A stretch of 64,000 nucleotides of DNA, from the NCBI GenBank assembly GCA_018857735.1, contig JABMCL010002225.1, positions 832,501 to 896,500 on the forward strand, in the 5' to 3' direction. The position numbers were made by a program, and so were the translations under genes. Below are positions 22,055 to 32,350 of the stretch, one piece after another. This stretch comes from Alviniconcha marisindica. Its lineage: Eukaryota > Mollusca > Gastropoda > Provannidae. The first letter of the stretch is position 1; the number at the start of each line of letters is the position of its first letter. The notes under the pieces were generated by a model. It made no database searches, was not told where the DNA came from, and saw nothing but the letters and a program-made list of their open reading frames with translations.

Positions 22055-22501
22055 AGTTTGACATTATGAGTAGAAGCAAATGAGTCACTGAATCTTGTAG
22101 TTCTGATATTCCTGGTGAATAAATGAAATGGAAGTAACGTTTTTTCTTACCTGTGAAAATAAATATTGATTTTTAAAATACTGTTTAAAAATAGGAAAAG
22201 TCAGTTATGACATGTATGGTGCACGACAGAAAAAAGAAAAGCAAAAAAACAGACATTCCACTCAACGTCGTTACTTGAAATTAGATCTAGATCAAGCGTC
22301 AATGGCGCATACGCATACGGAAAGACACAAATATATGATCAAACTCACTTTTCGGTTGCAAATTTAAGTCTGGATGATTCTCATGATATTTGTGACTCAG
22401 AATAGCACTTAAAATATCCCAGGAATTTCGGACCGCCTCCTTGGATGTCGTTTGCTTCAGCAGCATCCAGATTGAAGTCCAATTTTACTCTCTTTTACTC
22501 T

Positions 22502-22550
<49 letters not shown>

Positions 22551-22555
22551 GTGTG

Positions 22556-22628
<73 letters not shown>

Positions 22629-22640
22629 CAGACCGAGGGT
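22055..22640 (+). repeat. Large dispersed repeat, copy 2
   Basis: Second copy of the block at 8817-9640 in the same orientation. It shares GACATTATGAGTAGAAGCAA-type text, TATGACATGTATGGTGCACG, TTTTCGGTTGCAAATTTA and CCCAGGAATTTCGGAC. It lies about 90 bp upstream of the GPCR start and so may supply promoter-proximal DNA. It runs into (TC)n/(TG)n and then the gene-family fragment at 22640. Confidence 0.75.
22497..22626. repeat. (TC)n-(TG)n compound microsatellite
   Basis: About 50 bp of TC/CT followed by about 75 bp of TG. The several open frames here (Leu-Ser or Cys-Val repeats, and His-Thr on the other strand) are artefacts. Confidence 0.95.
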
Positions 22641-23510
22641 GATGTTCTGGCAGGGTCTTGTCAAACACAGGCTGCCTCAACAATCTCCCAGCTGATGGTA
22701 TTCTATAGCAAAAACGAGTTTGGTTCACAATAACAAGACACTCATACACAAACTCGTCGGCATACAAAAACCAAAGAGACACCCGTTCCAGTCTACCTTG
22801 GCATGAAGCTTCTCTGCTGCTGCACTCTACATCTTGCAGAGAAAGGGAGGACAAAAATGCGACATTTGAAGACTGGTCGAAGAAACATCGGGAGCAGCCA
22901 ATGTTTGCATATTGGAGCTGTGTGCTAGAGTTGGAGCTGAGCATTCTTCGATTCACTCAATCCATCCGAACTGCAAACTTCTAGCAGTTCATACAGACAA
23001 TGACAAAGCTGTTACTATGTTGTAATTGTTTTGCCCTTGACCACATCAACTACACCAGATGGTTATCAGTGTACCTTCGTGACATGTGTCAACTCGGAGG
23101 CACCCATCAGTGTATAAAGCCTTTTGCAATGGTGGATTTGTTTTGCAGAAAACGTGTCGTCCTTTCTCAACCATAGCCCATGACCAAGCACATGAGCAGT
23201 GCAATGCGATAGTAAAAGGAAATGGAGGTGCAGTAGGACTTGCCAGCAATCCAGGTGCTTTGAGCCGATGGGTGACTGGTGGGCCACAGATTGTTCGTTT
23301 GCTCAGAAGCTTTGAGCATAGCATGACATCCAAAAGTGCAGATTGCATGGATCACCATGAGCAAAGCCCTGCACCGCAAAAAGCCTTCAAGATAAACGTT
23401 CAAGTTCTTGTTTCTTTTGAGGAAGCTGGAAATCCAGTTGAAGACGATGAAGGATGCCTCTTCGCCCTGGACTCCAAAGTCACTGTAGACGCGACTGCCA
23501 TGACTGCAGT
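22640..23510 (+). pseudogene. Multi-copy unknown family, middle region
   Basis: Read across frames: AASTISQLMVFYSKNEFG, then KETPVPVYLGMKL, then FAYWSCVLELELSILRFTQS, an in-frame TAG, and FALDHINYTRWLSVYLRDMC. After a frameshift near 23110 follow CRPFSTIAHDQAHEQCNAIV and GGAVGLASNPGALSRW. From memory, these phrases belong to a large unknown protein family repeated many times in coral and mollusc genomes. One stop and at least one frameshift make it a pseudogene. Near 23513 it is cut by the 3' end of a minus-strand LINE. Function unknown; a link to a transposon is likely but unproven. Confidence 0.65.
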
Positions 23511-23512
23511 TA

Positions 23513-24640
23513 ACAATAACAATATACTTTATTCATCCCAGCGGGAAATTAAAGCTGTCGTTCGATCGGACAACGAAGAATTCTAAGTCATAAAACACAC
23601 GCACATACACACTCTTACTCTTAGACATACGCCCCCTTTCTCTCAATCTGCATACACTAATAGCAAACCCAAAATTATCTGGAATAATGCTTTCTCTGTC
23701 AAACCAAAACGTAAAAATTCTCAAATTAAATAAAAATCATTAGGTTCACACACATCCCCAAACCTCCCTTAGAAAGTTATCATCCTCAACAGACGCCTTG
23801 ACGCATGCGCACACTCAGTTAATGACTGGTATAATTTTCATTAAAACGCAAGTTTCTTCCTGTTTATGATGCCTTTAATTCTTTTAGTTATCCAGGATTT
23901 GTTATTGGGGAACATTTTTATAGTTTTCTGTGGAATTGTACACTCTACACAGAAATCAATATATCCGCACACTGACTCAGTTAGCTGATTGATATCACTT
24001 GATGAGTCGACAAAAACATCCCAATCAGTGCAGTCTAAAGATCCTTCAAGTTTTTCAACAGCACCATCAGACCACTCTTTTATAGTGCGAGTAACAGTCG
24101 GTTCCCTCTGCACCAAAGGCCTATATCTGGGAATAAGTTGAACAATGTTATATCATGGTTCAGGAGCTGTGTGAGAGTCGAGGTGGACGTCCTCGACTGT
24201 CCGTCCTAACGAGCCTTCTGGTTTCCGTGGACGTAAAGATTTATTGCACCGTGCTTCGGCATTGGTCACAACTTGTCCCTAATATGTCAACTGACATCTG
24301 AGGACATAAAGCATCACTTCATCATCATCATCAATGTTATGGTCAGATCGTCCGAGCGGAGGGAGAGGCACAGAGGTATAGGCGACTTTAACATTTGTGT
24401 AGCACTGGTCAAGTATACGATCTTTCCGTGTAGCACATTTTGCGTGTTGAAAATAGTTAATGATTGGTGTTTTAAGTGAATAGTGATTAAAATCACCGGT
24501 AATAAAAAATTTAATGCATCGGGGGCAGAGGTTTCAAGGTCGATGACGTGGCTGCTGATCGCGTTTGCTGCATCTTTTGCGTTTGCACTTGGTGGCACAT
24601 AAACTGTAGTGATGAGAACATGTGAAAATTCTCGTGTATA
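23513..24640 (-). mobile_element. Rex/CR1-like LINE remnant, split by a SINE
   Basis: On the minus strand the endonuclease domain starts at about 24612 (TTVYVPPSANAKDAANAISS; the GDFNH box lies across a shift). It reaches the SDH.N box at the point where a SINE (24152-24331) is inserted, and resumes at 24151 with NIVQLIPRYRPLVQ. The endonuclease-RT linker follows (23841-24116, ending MFPNNKSWITKRIKG). The RT itself is deleted. The 3' end (23513-23600) carries a TTTCCCGCTGGGATGAATAA tail typical of such LINEs. Confidence 0.75.
24152..24331 (+). mobile_element. Short SINE (~175 bp), copy 1
   Basis: The body runs GGTTCAGGAGCTGTGTGAGA...GGTTTCCGTGGACGTAAAG...(ATC)n and is flanked by CAATGTTAT on both sides (24143-24151, 24332-24340), a target-site duplication made by LINE machinery. 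It sits inside the endonuclease domain of the LINE at 23513-24640, so it is younger than that LINE. Confidence 0.85.
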
Positions 24641-24789
24641 TAATACGGTCTAATATAATAATAATAATAATAAAAGTTAGCTCAGTCATCACCAGCTTTG
24701 TTGAGGAAATGCTCGAAAATAGAAGAAGAAAAAATGAAAAAGCCTCTGCGAAAGAATGTTGCATGTGTGTGCAATAACGGAAGGCTCAG
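24641..24789. repeat. (TAA)n and linker DNA
   Basis: About 20 bp of TAA (24653-24673), followed by non-coding DNA. Confidence 0.6.
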
Positions 24790-25500
24790 AAATCTTCCTT
24801 GACCATCCTCCGCAGTGACTGCTCGTTGTTTTCGCGACTTTACATTGCATGCCAGACAAGGAAAGGAGACCTGCCAGAATTTTTCAGACACGAAATCCAG
24901 CCAACACCACCGTCATTGAGCAAGTTGGGTGATGTGCGGACAGGTCAAAAGGCAGACTTGCTGAAGTGTCTTCCCTGTTGGCTCTGGGAATGCCGATGAG
25001 GAAGAAGTCCTGATAGATGAAACAAGCAACATTGATTATGAAGTCCTGGCAGATGAAACAAACAACATTGATTATGAAGAGACCGTTGACCCTGTCAACG
25101 ATGATACAGCCATTGAAGAGCTTTCTGATTTTATCAGTGGAACTGAGCTTGAACCTCGTACGCAGGAAGAGGAACAACTGATCAGCAAAGACACTGCTGC
25201 ATACATTGCTGCAGACCGCTCACCTGAAGCAGATGTGAAGATCCTGGACTGTGCATTTGTTGTTCAAATGCTCTCCCACATGACATCAAACACTGACTTT
25301 CCAGGACTACAACAGCGTCCTCTTGCCTTACATTTTTGGACAACTTCAGAGTGTTCGACGGTTGGATATTGTTTGGGACGTTTATCTCGTAGACAGCTTG
25401 AAGGCCGGGACAAGAAGCAAACGGGGTCAAGGTCAATGTCGTAAGGTGTTACCTTTGGCACCATTATAGACCATGAGCCAGCTTTCCGTTTCTCTTTGTC
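24790..25500 (+). pseudogene. Multi-copy unknown family, another fragment
   Basis: An acidic stretch with a short internal duplication (25005-25080, NIDYE twice) leads to EADVKILDCAFVVQMLSHMT at about 25218-25285. After a frameshift the text reads LLPYIFGQLQSVRRLDIVWD and VYLVDSLKAGTRSKRGQG. In the family as I remember it this is followed by an NW..FLR..NK.ELF box, which is not here but appears at 28240-28310. Degenerate and non-functional. Confidence 0.55.
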
Positions 25501-26279
25501 TTAAATGTGTCCTTGTTATTGGGCACTGCGGATGCAGAAATATTAAGGTCCCCTCTGTTAAAAACCCAGAGCTGACAAATGTTTTCCCTTAAAAGGACGG
25601 AGTAGGTCAGAATATAGCCAAGTATGCTTAGTCAGTGCCAGAATTTCTCCCTTGTCCTAATTTTCGCCTTCCCGGTACATTCACCTTCATATTTTCAAAA
25701 TCCTCTCCATACTTTTCAATTGCGTTAGTCTTGGGTGAAGCGAATTCCCGCGTCAGCCTGCGAAATAAAATAGGTCACATTGCTCATAGTCAATTGATTT
25801 AAGCAGGTTCTCATGTTGAGTGCCTGCAGAATATAAATAGGCACCAAAACGTGTGTTACTGTGCCTCAAAAAGATGATTTGGACATACTTGTGATCTGAT
25901 CAATAGTTCTTTAATTTTGTACTGAATGCTGTCTGGAAGTATCTTTTGCAGTTGTAGATAGTGATATGTGATAATTATGGATTGTTTTGGCTGGGATCTT
26001 TGCTATTGATTGTGTTCTATGTAGAACAGTGAGCCAGCTTTTTGCTTGTGTTTTGGTTCTCTTGCGTTTCGAACAGGTGTGAAGAAATTGTGACTATGAT
26101 TTGTCCTGAGGTGACCTTGTGCGGTTGATGAGACATAAAAATCCAAAAACTAAATAACTTAAACATGTGCAATGGTCCAGTACTGATATGGTGGATGAAA
26201 TATATGAGTATATACCGAATCTGCATGGGAATCACACATTGTGCTACTTTATGAATGACTGCAGAATTTTGAAACAAAC
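25501..26279. other. Non-coding, nothing recognised
   Basis: AT-rich DNA with scattered stops in all frames. No repeat partner within the window was found. Confidence 0.4.
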
Positions 26280-27150
26280 GAACCCATCAGAAGAAAGAGA
26301 TGTAAGCTCCTCAAAAAGGTGAGAACAGCACATCCGTCAGCAACCACAATGCTAGCTGTTGCCTGCCCAGTGACAACTGTCTTTTTTGTGAAAAGACTCT
26401 AATCACAAGGAAACAACATACTGAAAACAAATTAGTCAAATGTATGACAAAAACAGCTGAGGACTCTGTCAAAGAAGTAACCAAAAGAAAACAAGATCAG
26501 CACATCCTTTTGAAGGTGCAAGATACTGACTTGGCTGCTCGAGAAGCACATTACCATGCCACCTGTCGGAGAGATTACATTCGAGAGGATGAGACACCAG
26601 GAAACCACCAAAGACACTAAAACCACTGAAGAGCAAACTTCCAACAAGACCATATATTTTCAGTACATCATTCAGTATGTTATGGGCAGAATCGTTTAGA
26701 GATAAAGAGACTACCACGTTAAGGAAAAATTCTAAAATTGGAACATTCCACGCGTCTTCTCTGTAGAGGTAAATAAGTGACAGATGTCAACGAAATGTGT
26801 CAACACACCTCATCCTTGTTGAACAGTCACAATGCCACCATGCAGAGATGCATTGATAATGCACATCAAAAGGGCCAACCTTCAAGCACTCTTGATATTC
26901 CGCAGTTAAGGCAACTAGAACCATTCCTCGAACAGACGGCCATGGCTTGTATGTACTGTGAATGGAAAAGTGGGAAGTATACTGGACAGACTGTTTCTTC
27001 ATGCCACAAGACCTGGTTGAAATCCAGGTGGAGCAGCCCCAAAAGGAAGATGACTATCAAGAATACCCAGAGCTTGAGAATCTTGATGGCTTAGGTTTGA
27101 GGCTGACATATATGTCTAAGCTGGACATTCAGTGTCACTCAAAGTAAGGG
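26280..27150 (+). pseudogene. Zinc-finger-like N-terminal fragment, multi-copy family
   Basis: The frame at about 26350-26620 reads CCLPSDNCLFCEKTLITRKQ, then KLVKCMTKTAEDSVKE, HILLKVQDTDLAAREAHYHA and TCRRDYI. A C-x2-C...H.tC arrangement of this kind is, from memory, the N-terminal module of the same repeat-borne family. After 26640 several frames alternate; a frame at 26777-27094 (DIPQLRQLEPFLEQTAMA) may be part of it. It is broken by stops. Confidence 0.45.
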
Positions 27151-28078
27151 ACATTCAGGTTTGGCAACCTTCTATGGCATCGACTTTGGTACCTGTGGCT
27201 GGGAAAAATACACTCAAGTTATAATGATAAGCAGTATAAGGAGAGTAATGCATTTAATACCAAAACAAATAATCAAAGTCAGATAACAATTTCAGAAAGT
27301 CAATAATGATTTGTCAAATCATTGACAGTGTGGACAATCACTTTTGTGAATATCTTTGACATTTCCTAGCTGTTCGTCTGTATTCTTGGCATAACAGCAA
27401 AGAGCCTGCTGGCCACAAGCTGATACATGAAACTGTCCAGCAGTTGCATGCTGAAGTAAGCCAAACCAGAGATGCCATCCGGTGGCATCAGTTTAATGGC
27501 TCCTAAACCTAAACTGTTTTACTCAGACATAACAAAGGCAAAATTGGTCAGTTTTACACACATCGGGCATGTTTCTTGCCTATCTTCCACGGGGTGTAGA
27601 GTACTGTGAAACTGATTTCAGGTTAAATGGAGGTAGACCATTGAATAAGCCAGCACCTGCAGCTGTTTTGTGGAAGTAGTTTATTGAGGTCTGAACCTAT
27701 GTGCATTTTTGTAAAAGGTTGCTTAACTTTTGAGCTTGAGTATATTCTATTCTGTGACGTCATCCATTGATGCAGGCGTTAACCAAACATTCCCTGTGAC
27801 TCTTTTGGTCACCATGAAACATTTGGTGGTAAATGAAGCACTTTTGTTCAATATTTTTACACGAGCATTGTACAAAATTATGCAAGTGACATTTTTTCTT
27901 TTTTAATACTTCATTAATCCCACGCGCGTAATTCAGCCACCATACCTGGGTAAGATAACAAGCAGCCGCAAGAGCAGCATTACCTATTCATACCAACATG
28001 TGCAGTATATTTGTGTGTCTAAACAATGGTATGCTGCCAGTTGTTTGAGATTTGTATGGGACACGCCCATTTTAATAC
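27151..28078. other. Non-coding, nothing recognised
   Basis: AT-rich DNA with no convincing frame and no repeat partner seen. Confidence 0.4.
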
Positions 28079-28726
28079 ATGCGATTAAGCTGCTATGTAC
28101 CATCTCAGATAATCCCTAAAAAAAGCAGAGTAGTTCATCTTGCAGACAAGCAGATATTGAAGAGACACATACTGAGCTATCCAAAATCATTGTCTCCAAA
28201 AAACCCGGGGGGGGGGGGGGGGGGGGGTGAGGGTTTCGATACCTGGCCCACCTGGAAAAGCTTCTTGAGGAACGACGAGAACAAGAGTGACCTGTTTTGT
28301 TTTGTTTTTTTGCAAATAAAATTGAAAGAACTCCAGTTTCTCGCAAAATACTCGTCTCCACTTGCAAATCTGTCACAAGATGCATTTGAGAAGATTGAGC
28401 AATTTGTTGTGTTCATGTATGAAAAGAACAATACAGTGACATGGAGAACATTCCCCATACACAGGATGCCCTTCGTCAGCACGTGCAGCCTATCAAGCAT
28501 TTCTTTGGGGCCATTGTCTCCACAGAGCATCAAGGTTTCCATTCCATCCGCCCAGGGATGGACCAAGGACGAAGGACAACCATGGAAGTGGACAACACTT
28601 CGCCAGGCTGAGGACTCGTGCTACGAGCTGATCCACTGTGGCTGCAAACAAGGCTGTAAAACAAGACGCAAGCATGGAGCTGCCAACTTCCCATGTACTG
28701 CCTTATGCTGCTGCAATGCAGACTAG
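28079..28726 (+). pseudogene. Multi-copy unknown family, C-terminal cysteine-rich end
   Basis: This 215-codon frame joins WKSFLRNDENKSDLF (an NW..FLR..NK.ELF-like box) to LSQDAFEKIEQFVVFMYEKN. It ends in GWTKDEGQPWKW, CYELIHCGCKQGCKTR and CTALCCCNAD, a CXC-like cysteine cluster. The helix expected between (ALRQHV.RA.YQ) lies in another frame, and a large internal stretch is missing. It is a deletion derivative. A poly-G tract (28207-28227) interrupts the front part. The cysteine-rich end suggests zinc or nucleic-acid binding, but function is unknown. Confidence 0.55.
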
Positions 28727-28919
28727 CTTGACGACAGCATTCGAATCTTCCAGCTGACTTTGTGTGATTTGTTGCAACTTCATTTCTGTTCACGTTATGA
28801 ATTTACTCAGTCCTGTCGGAACACTGGATTGCGACTTCTGAATTGATAGTATGCATATTTTTCGAGGGTTCCGCTGAAACACATATATCATCATTTCCTA
28901 CATCCACCATCCGTCCATA

Positions 28920-29210
28920 AAGTTACAGTGAACACAATCAAAACAATGATAAATCTGCTTCGACGGTTGACCTACTTTTAAGATTTTGACCTAGTTTCGG
29001 ATTTGTGGTGACCTTTTGTTCCACACGATCGACAAACTTTGTGTTTTTCTGTAAAGACCACAGTGTTACAATGAACACAATCCAAAGAAAATTATAAGTC
29101 TGCTTCTTCAGTTGACCTACTTTTACGATTTTGACCTAGTTTCGGATTTGTTGTGACCTTTTGTCCCTCGCGATTAACAACCTTTTTGTTTTTCTGTAAA
29201 GAATGTCAGT
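28920..29210. repeat. Tandem ~145-bp duplication with TGACCT sites
   Basis: Two units start GTTACAgTGAACACAATC (28921) and GTTACAATGAACACAATC (29066). Each contains three TGACCT hexamers about 20 bp apart (28968, 28987, 29009; 29113, 29132, 29154) and ends in TTTTTCTGTAAAGA. Confidence 0.85.
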
Positions 29211-29640
29211 TCAGATGTATGCAGTTAAACTTTGTTCTAGGTGGTTTTGAAAGTGATACATAGCCAGTGTGCATAAGGTACTTGCGGCTGAGACAACACA
29301 GGCACAGCAGTCATTAGCAACAACTTTGCATCACAGACGTATCACTTTATTATGATTTAAAATACTCTTGGTGTCAAATGCTTCTGATGGAAGACAAAAA
29401 GCATTAACTTCGTCAACCGAATCATAAAACAGCAATACAAGTATCCAATTTTGATACATAACGAATCACGTAGTCACATGTACGGCTATTTTTAGCATCA
29501 TAATGTACATTTAAAATCCTTAAACTTTTTTCTTTTCTTTTTTGTAAAGTGTAACCATTGTACAGTTACTAGTATTGCACTTGGGGTTTAAAAACAGAAA
29601 CTGTCAGAGATACTGAGAATATATGAATACCATTTGATTT
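29211..29640. other. Non-coding, nothing recognised
   Basis: No frame or repeat was identified. Confidence 0.4.
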
Positions 29641-29647
29641 TACACGG

Positions 29648-29689
29648 TGACCTAAATTATAAAGGTCACGGTGACCTAAAAAGTGACCT
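29648..29689. promoter_or_regulatory. Cluster of nuclear-receptor half-sites
   Basis: TGACCT at 29648, 29672 and 29684 and AGGTCA at 29663. The middle pair forms AGGTCAcggTGACCT (29663-29677), a perfect inverted repeat with a 3-bp spacer, matching the estrogen-response-element consensus. No gene start is apparent nearby, so a regulatory role is only a possibility. Confidence 0.35.
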
Positions 29690-29945
29690 TCGACCTTCCT
29701 TCCATTTAAAACATCAATCAACAAAGTTTTGAAGAAGAAGAAAAAAGAAAAAAGAAAAAAACTGCCTGCGTCTACCCCAATTTGCAAACTGTTTCCCAAT
29801 TTATCGTCTTAACAAGATCACTAATAAAGACCGTGCGAGTGATGCCCCCTGAGCTTTCACTCAAAATCCCTCTTTGTTTGGTTTCTGATTTTTTTCGAAT
29901 GCTGCCTCTAGTCAGCTCCAGTCAGCTCAGTTGATAAACATCAGG

Positions 29946-30385
29946 ATTTTTCGTTGGATAACATTAGATTAAGACTATCTATTTTGGTTTCTGATTTCTC
30001 CAATGTTGCATCTAAATCTACACCAGTCAGCTTAGTTATAAAAGATACATTAAATTATTGTTTCCTTGTTTTTCGCGGTATTGGTGAGTACACTTCCCTA
30101 GATCTGTTCTAGTTCACTCAAAAGTTAATACCGCGAACCATTTTCATAGGTATGACCAAGTAGGCCCGTAGGAAGGGCTACACCTTTCATCGGTATCTTA
30201 AGTTGTTTTATGTTCCATTTAAGTCTTACGCTATCCAACGAAAAATGCTGATCTTTTTCAAATGAGCTGACTGGTGTAGATCTAGATGCAACAGTGGAGC
30301 AATCAGAAACCAAAATAGTCTTAATCTAATGTTATCCAACGAAAAATGCTGAGCTGACTGGTGTAGATCTAGATGCATCATTGGA
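29946..30385. repeat. Inverted repeat with a duplicated right arm
   Basis: The left arm (29954-30036: GTTGGATAACATTAGATTAA ... ACACCAGTCAGCT) is matched in reverse complement at 30269-30343 (AGCTGACTGGTGTAGATCTA ... TTATCCAAC). The right-hand end (GAGCTGACTGGTGTAGATCT AGATGCA) then repeats once more at 30352-30380. The spacer is about 230 bp and non-coding. Confidence 0.8.
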
Positions 30386-30444
30386 GAGAGAGAGAATTGC
30401 CCAGTCAACTATGACGGTTGTATCACGGCGAGCAGAAATCAGAC

Positions 30445-30470
30445 TATATATATATATATATATATATATT
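30445..30470. repeat. (TA)n microsatellite
   Basis: A pure TA run of about 26 bp. Confidence 0.9.
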
Positions 30471-30639
30471 TGCGAGTTTTTGCAACTTCTGAGCATAAAT
30501 GCACAATGTGTCAGTGTGTGTGTCCGCCGCTCGTGTGTGTGTGTATTCACAGTAGTGTATCCGTGTTCTCATTGTAGCTGTTTGAAAAATGATGTGTGAA
30601 GGATGGATTTATTATGTCTCGAGTAACATTACGCCAGTC

Positions 30640-30705
30640 GGAGTAGTAGTAGTAATTGGATTTTAATGTCCTGTCAACCACACAGGGTCACCTCAGGACA
30701 GTCAA
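30640..30705 (-). mobile_element. 3' end of an I-type LINE
   Basis: The minus strand reads CCTGTGTGGTTGACAGGACA, TTAAAATCC and a (ACT)n tail, analogous to the 3' ends at 35309, 37231 and 47819. The element may extend to about 31450, but no coding text was recognised there. Confidence 0.45.
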
Positions 30706-31623
30706 ACTCTGTCATAAGCAAATACACATTTCTAAACTCATATATATATCAACCCTCTGTCAAGTCAATCTACAAAACCAATCACTTCGCAAACATAAAA
30801 CATACATATACAAACATCAGACACAAATTTTCGAAGAGTTAATCTTTTCAATATTACCCCTGTTAAAAGAGCACATAAGGTTAGGACACGCTGGTATCGT
30901 CGACCATTCCGTCTAATTTATCGATACTAGGTTAAAGAAAAATATAAAAAAGGAATGGACAGACACAATATAAAATTAACAAATGTTATATGAATGCATA
31001 ATGGCAAATACCAGTGCCATATGGCAGCAAGCTGCACATAACACCAACCAGCTATCATCTCCTAGCTACTCAACAAGAGCCATACAAAGAAGCCTAACCC
31101 TTAACGACAAATCTTTTAGTTTTCTGGAGAGAAAACAAAAAAGTCAGGAGAATGGACCATCAGCAGAAAAATGACAAGATCGAAAAAGCAAGAGGACTAG
31201 GCAGAAAAAACAAGAGAGGAGATAGGAAAGGAAATCAAATGACAGCCCTGCGATTCCAGACAGGAGGACGATATGCGACATCCCCGGCCTCCCTTCGGGG
31301 GACGCCAGTCGTAAAAATGACCACACTAATTATTGATTTAAAAATGACCACACTAATTATTGATAATAGTTTTGTTGGAAAAAAGCTATTAATTTCAATC
31401 AGTGTGCAACATCAAACAGTCTGGTCAGTAAGTCATTCCAGGTAAAATGATAGGCCCGGTTAAGAAATGTCACACTTCTGCGGTCTCTTATATACCATTA
31501 TCAATTATTTTCATTCTTTCAACAATGGCAGTTACCAGTGGAATTTGTATGTCCTCATTCTTATTGCTGTGAATAGCCACACAAGGTTTATTGTTGTTGC
31601 TTTGTTTTGTTTGTTTGTTTGTT
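30706..31623. other. Non-coding, nothing firm
   Basis: Contains a 26-bp tandem duplication (AAAATGACCACACTAATTATTGAT, 31313-31365). A Lys/Arg-rich frame at 31152-31445 has no recognisable domain. Confidence 0.35.
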
Positions 31624-31934
<311 letters not shown>

Positions 31935-32079
31935 CATAAATAAACCTGAAGCAAAGAAGAAGAAGAAAAGAAAAATCACTGAAAAAGAAAGAGAGAGAAA
32001 TTACTTTTGTTTAAAGCATAGAAGCCTTTCAGCTTATGGTTTTGTGTTTACTGATGGAAGATCTTGGTTCGAACTGGCG

Positions 32080-32350
32080 TAATTCTGCACAAACACCACG
32101 CGAAATCGCTCCGATGAGAGTTTGTTCAGCGGACGCAACTCTTTTGGCGCCTTCAACATTTTTAGCAGGAGCTTCCCGTTCCAGCGAGGCCCAGCCGGAG
32201 CAGGCAGGAAAGAAACGTCAGCTCAGGTAAACCACACCGATTTACGTCAAATGTAGGTATTTCATATATAACTGATCATCATGGTTGGAACGAGGATGCT
32301 TTCCCGTGTCCTGTGATGTAAATCTTTTGACATTTGGTTTCTTGTACTTT
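32080..32350 (+). repeat. Dispersed repeat (pair with 39080-39300)
   Basis: GTTCCAGCGAGGCCCAG.C..G.AGCAGG, AAACCACACCGATTTA, ATCATCATGG and GTGTCCTGTGATGTAAATC occur here on the plus strand and at 39080-39300 on the minus strand. It lies just 5' of the I-type LINE. The repeat family is not recognised. Confidence 0.6.

Noticed and set aside
24895..25177. Minus-strand hydrophobic frame as a membrane protein
   Set aside because: It is opposite the acidic plus-strand fragment with its internal duplication and has no supporting features.
28116..28793. Minus-strand frames opposite 28079-28726, including a Pro-rich one
   Set aside because: The Pro run is the complement of the poly-G tract, and the plus strand carries the recognisable cysteine-rich text.
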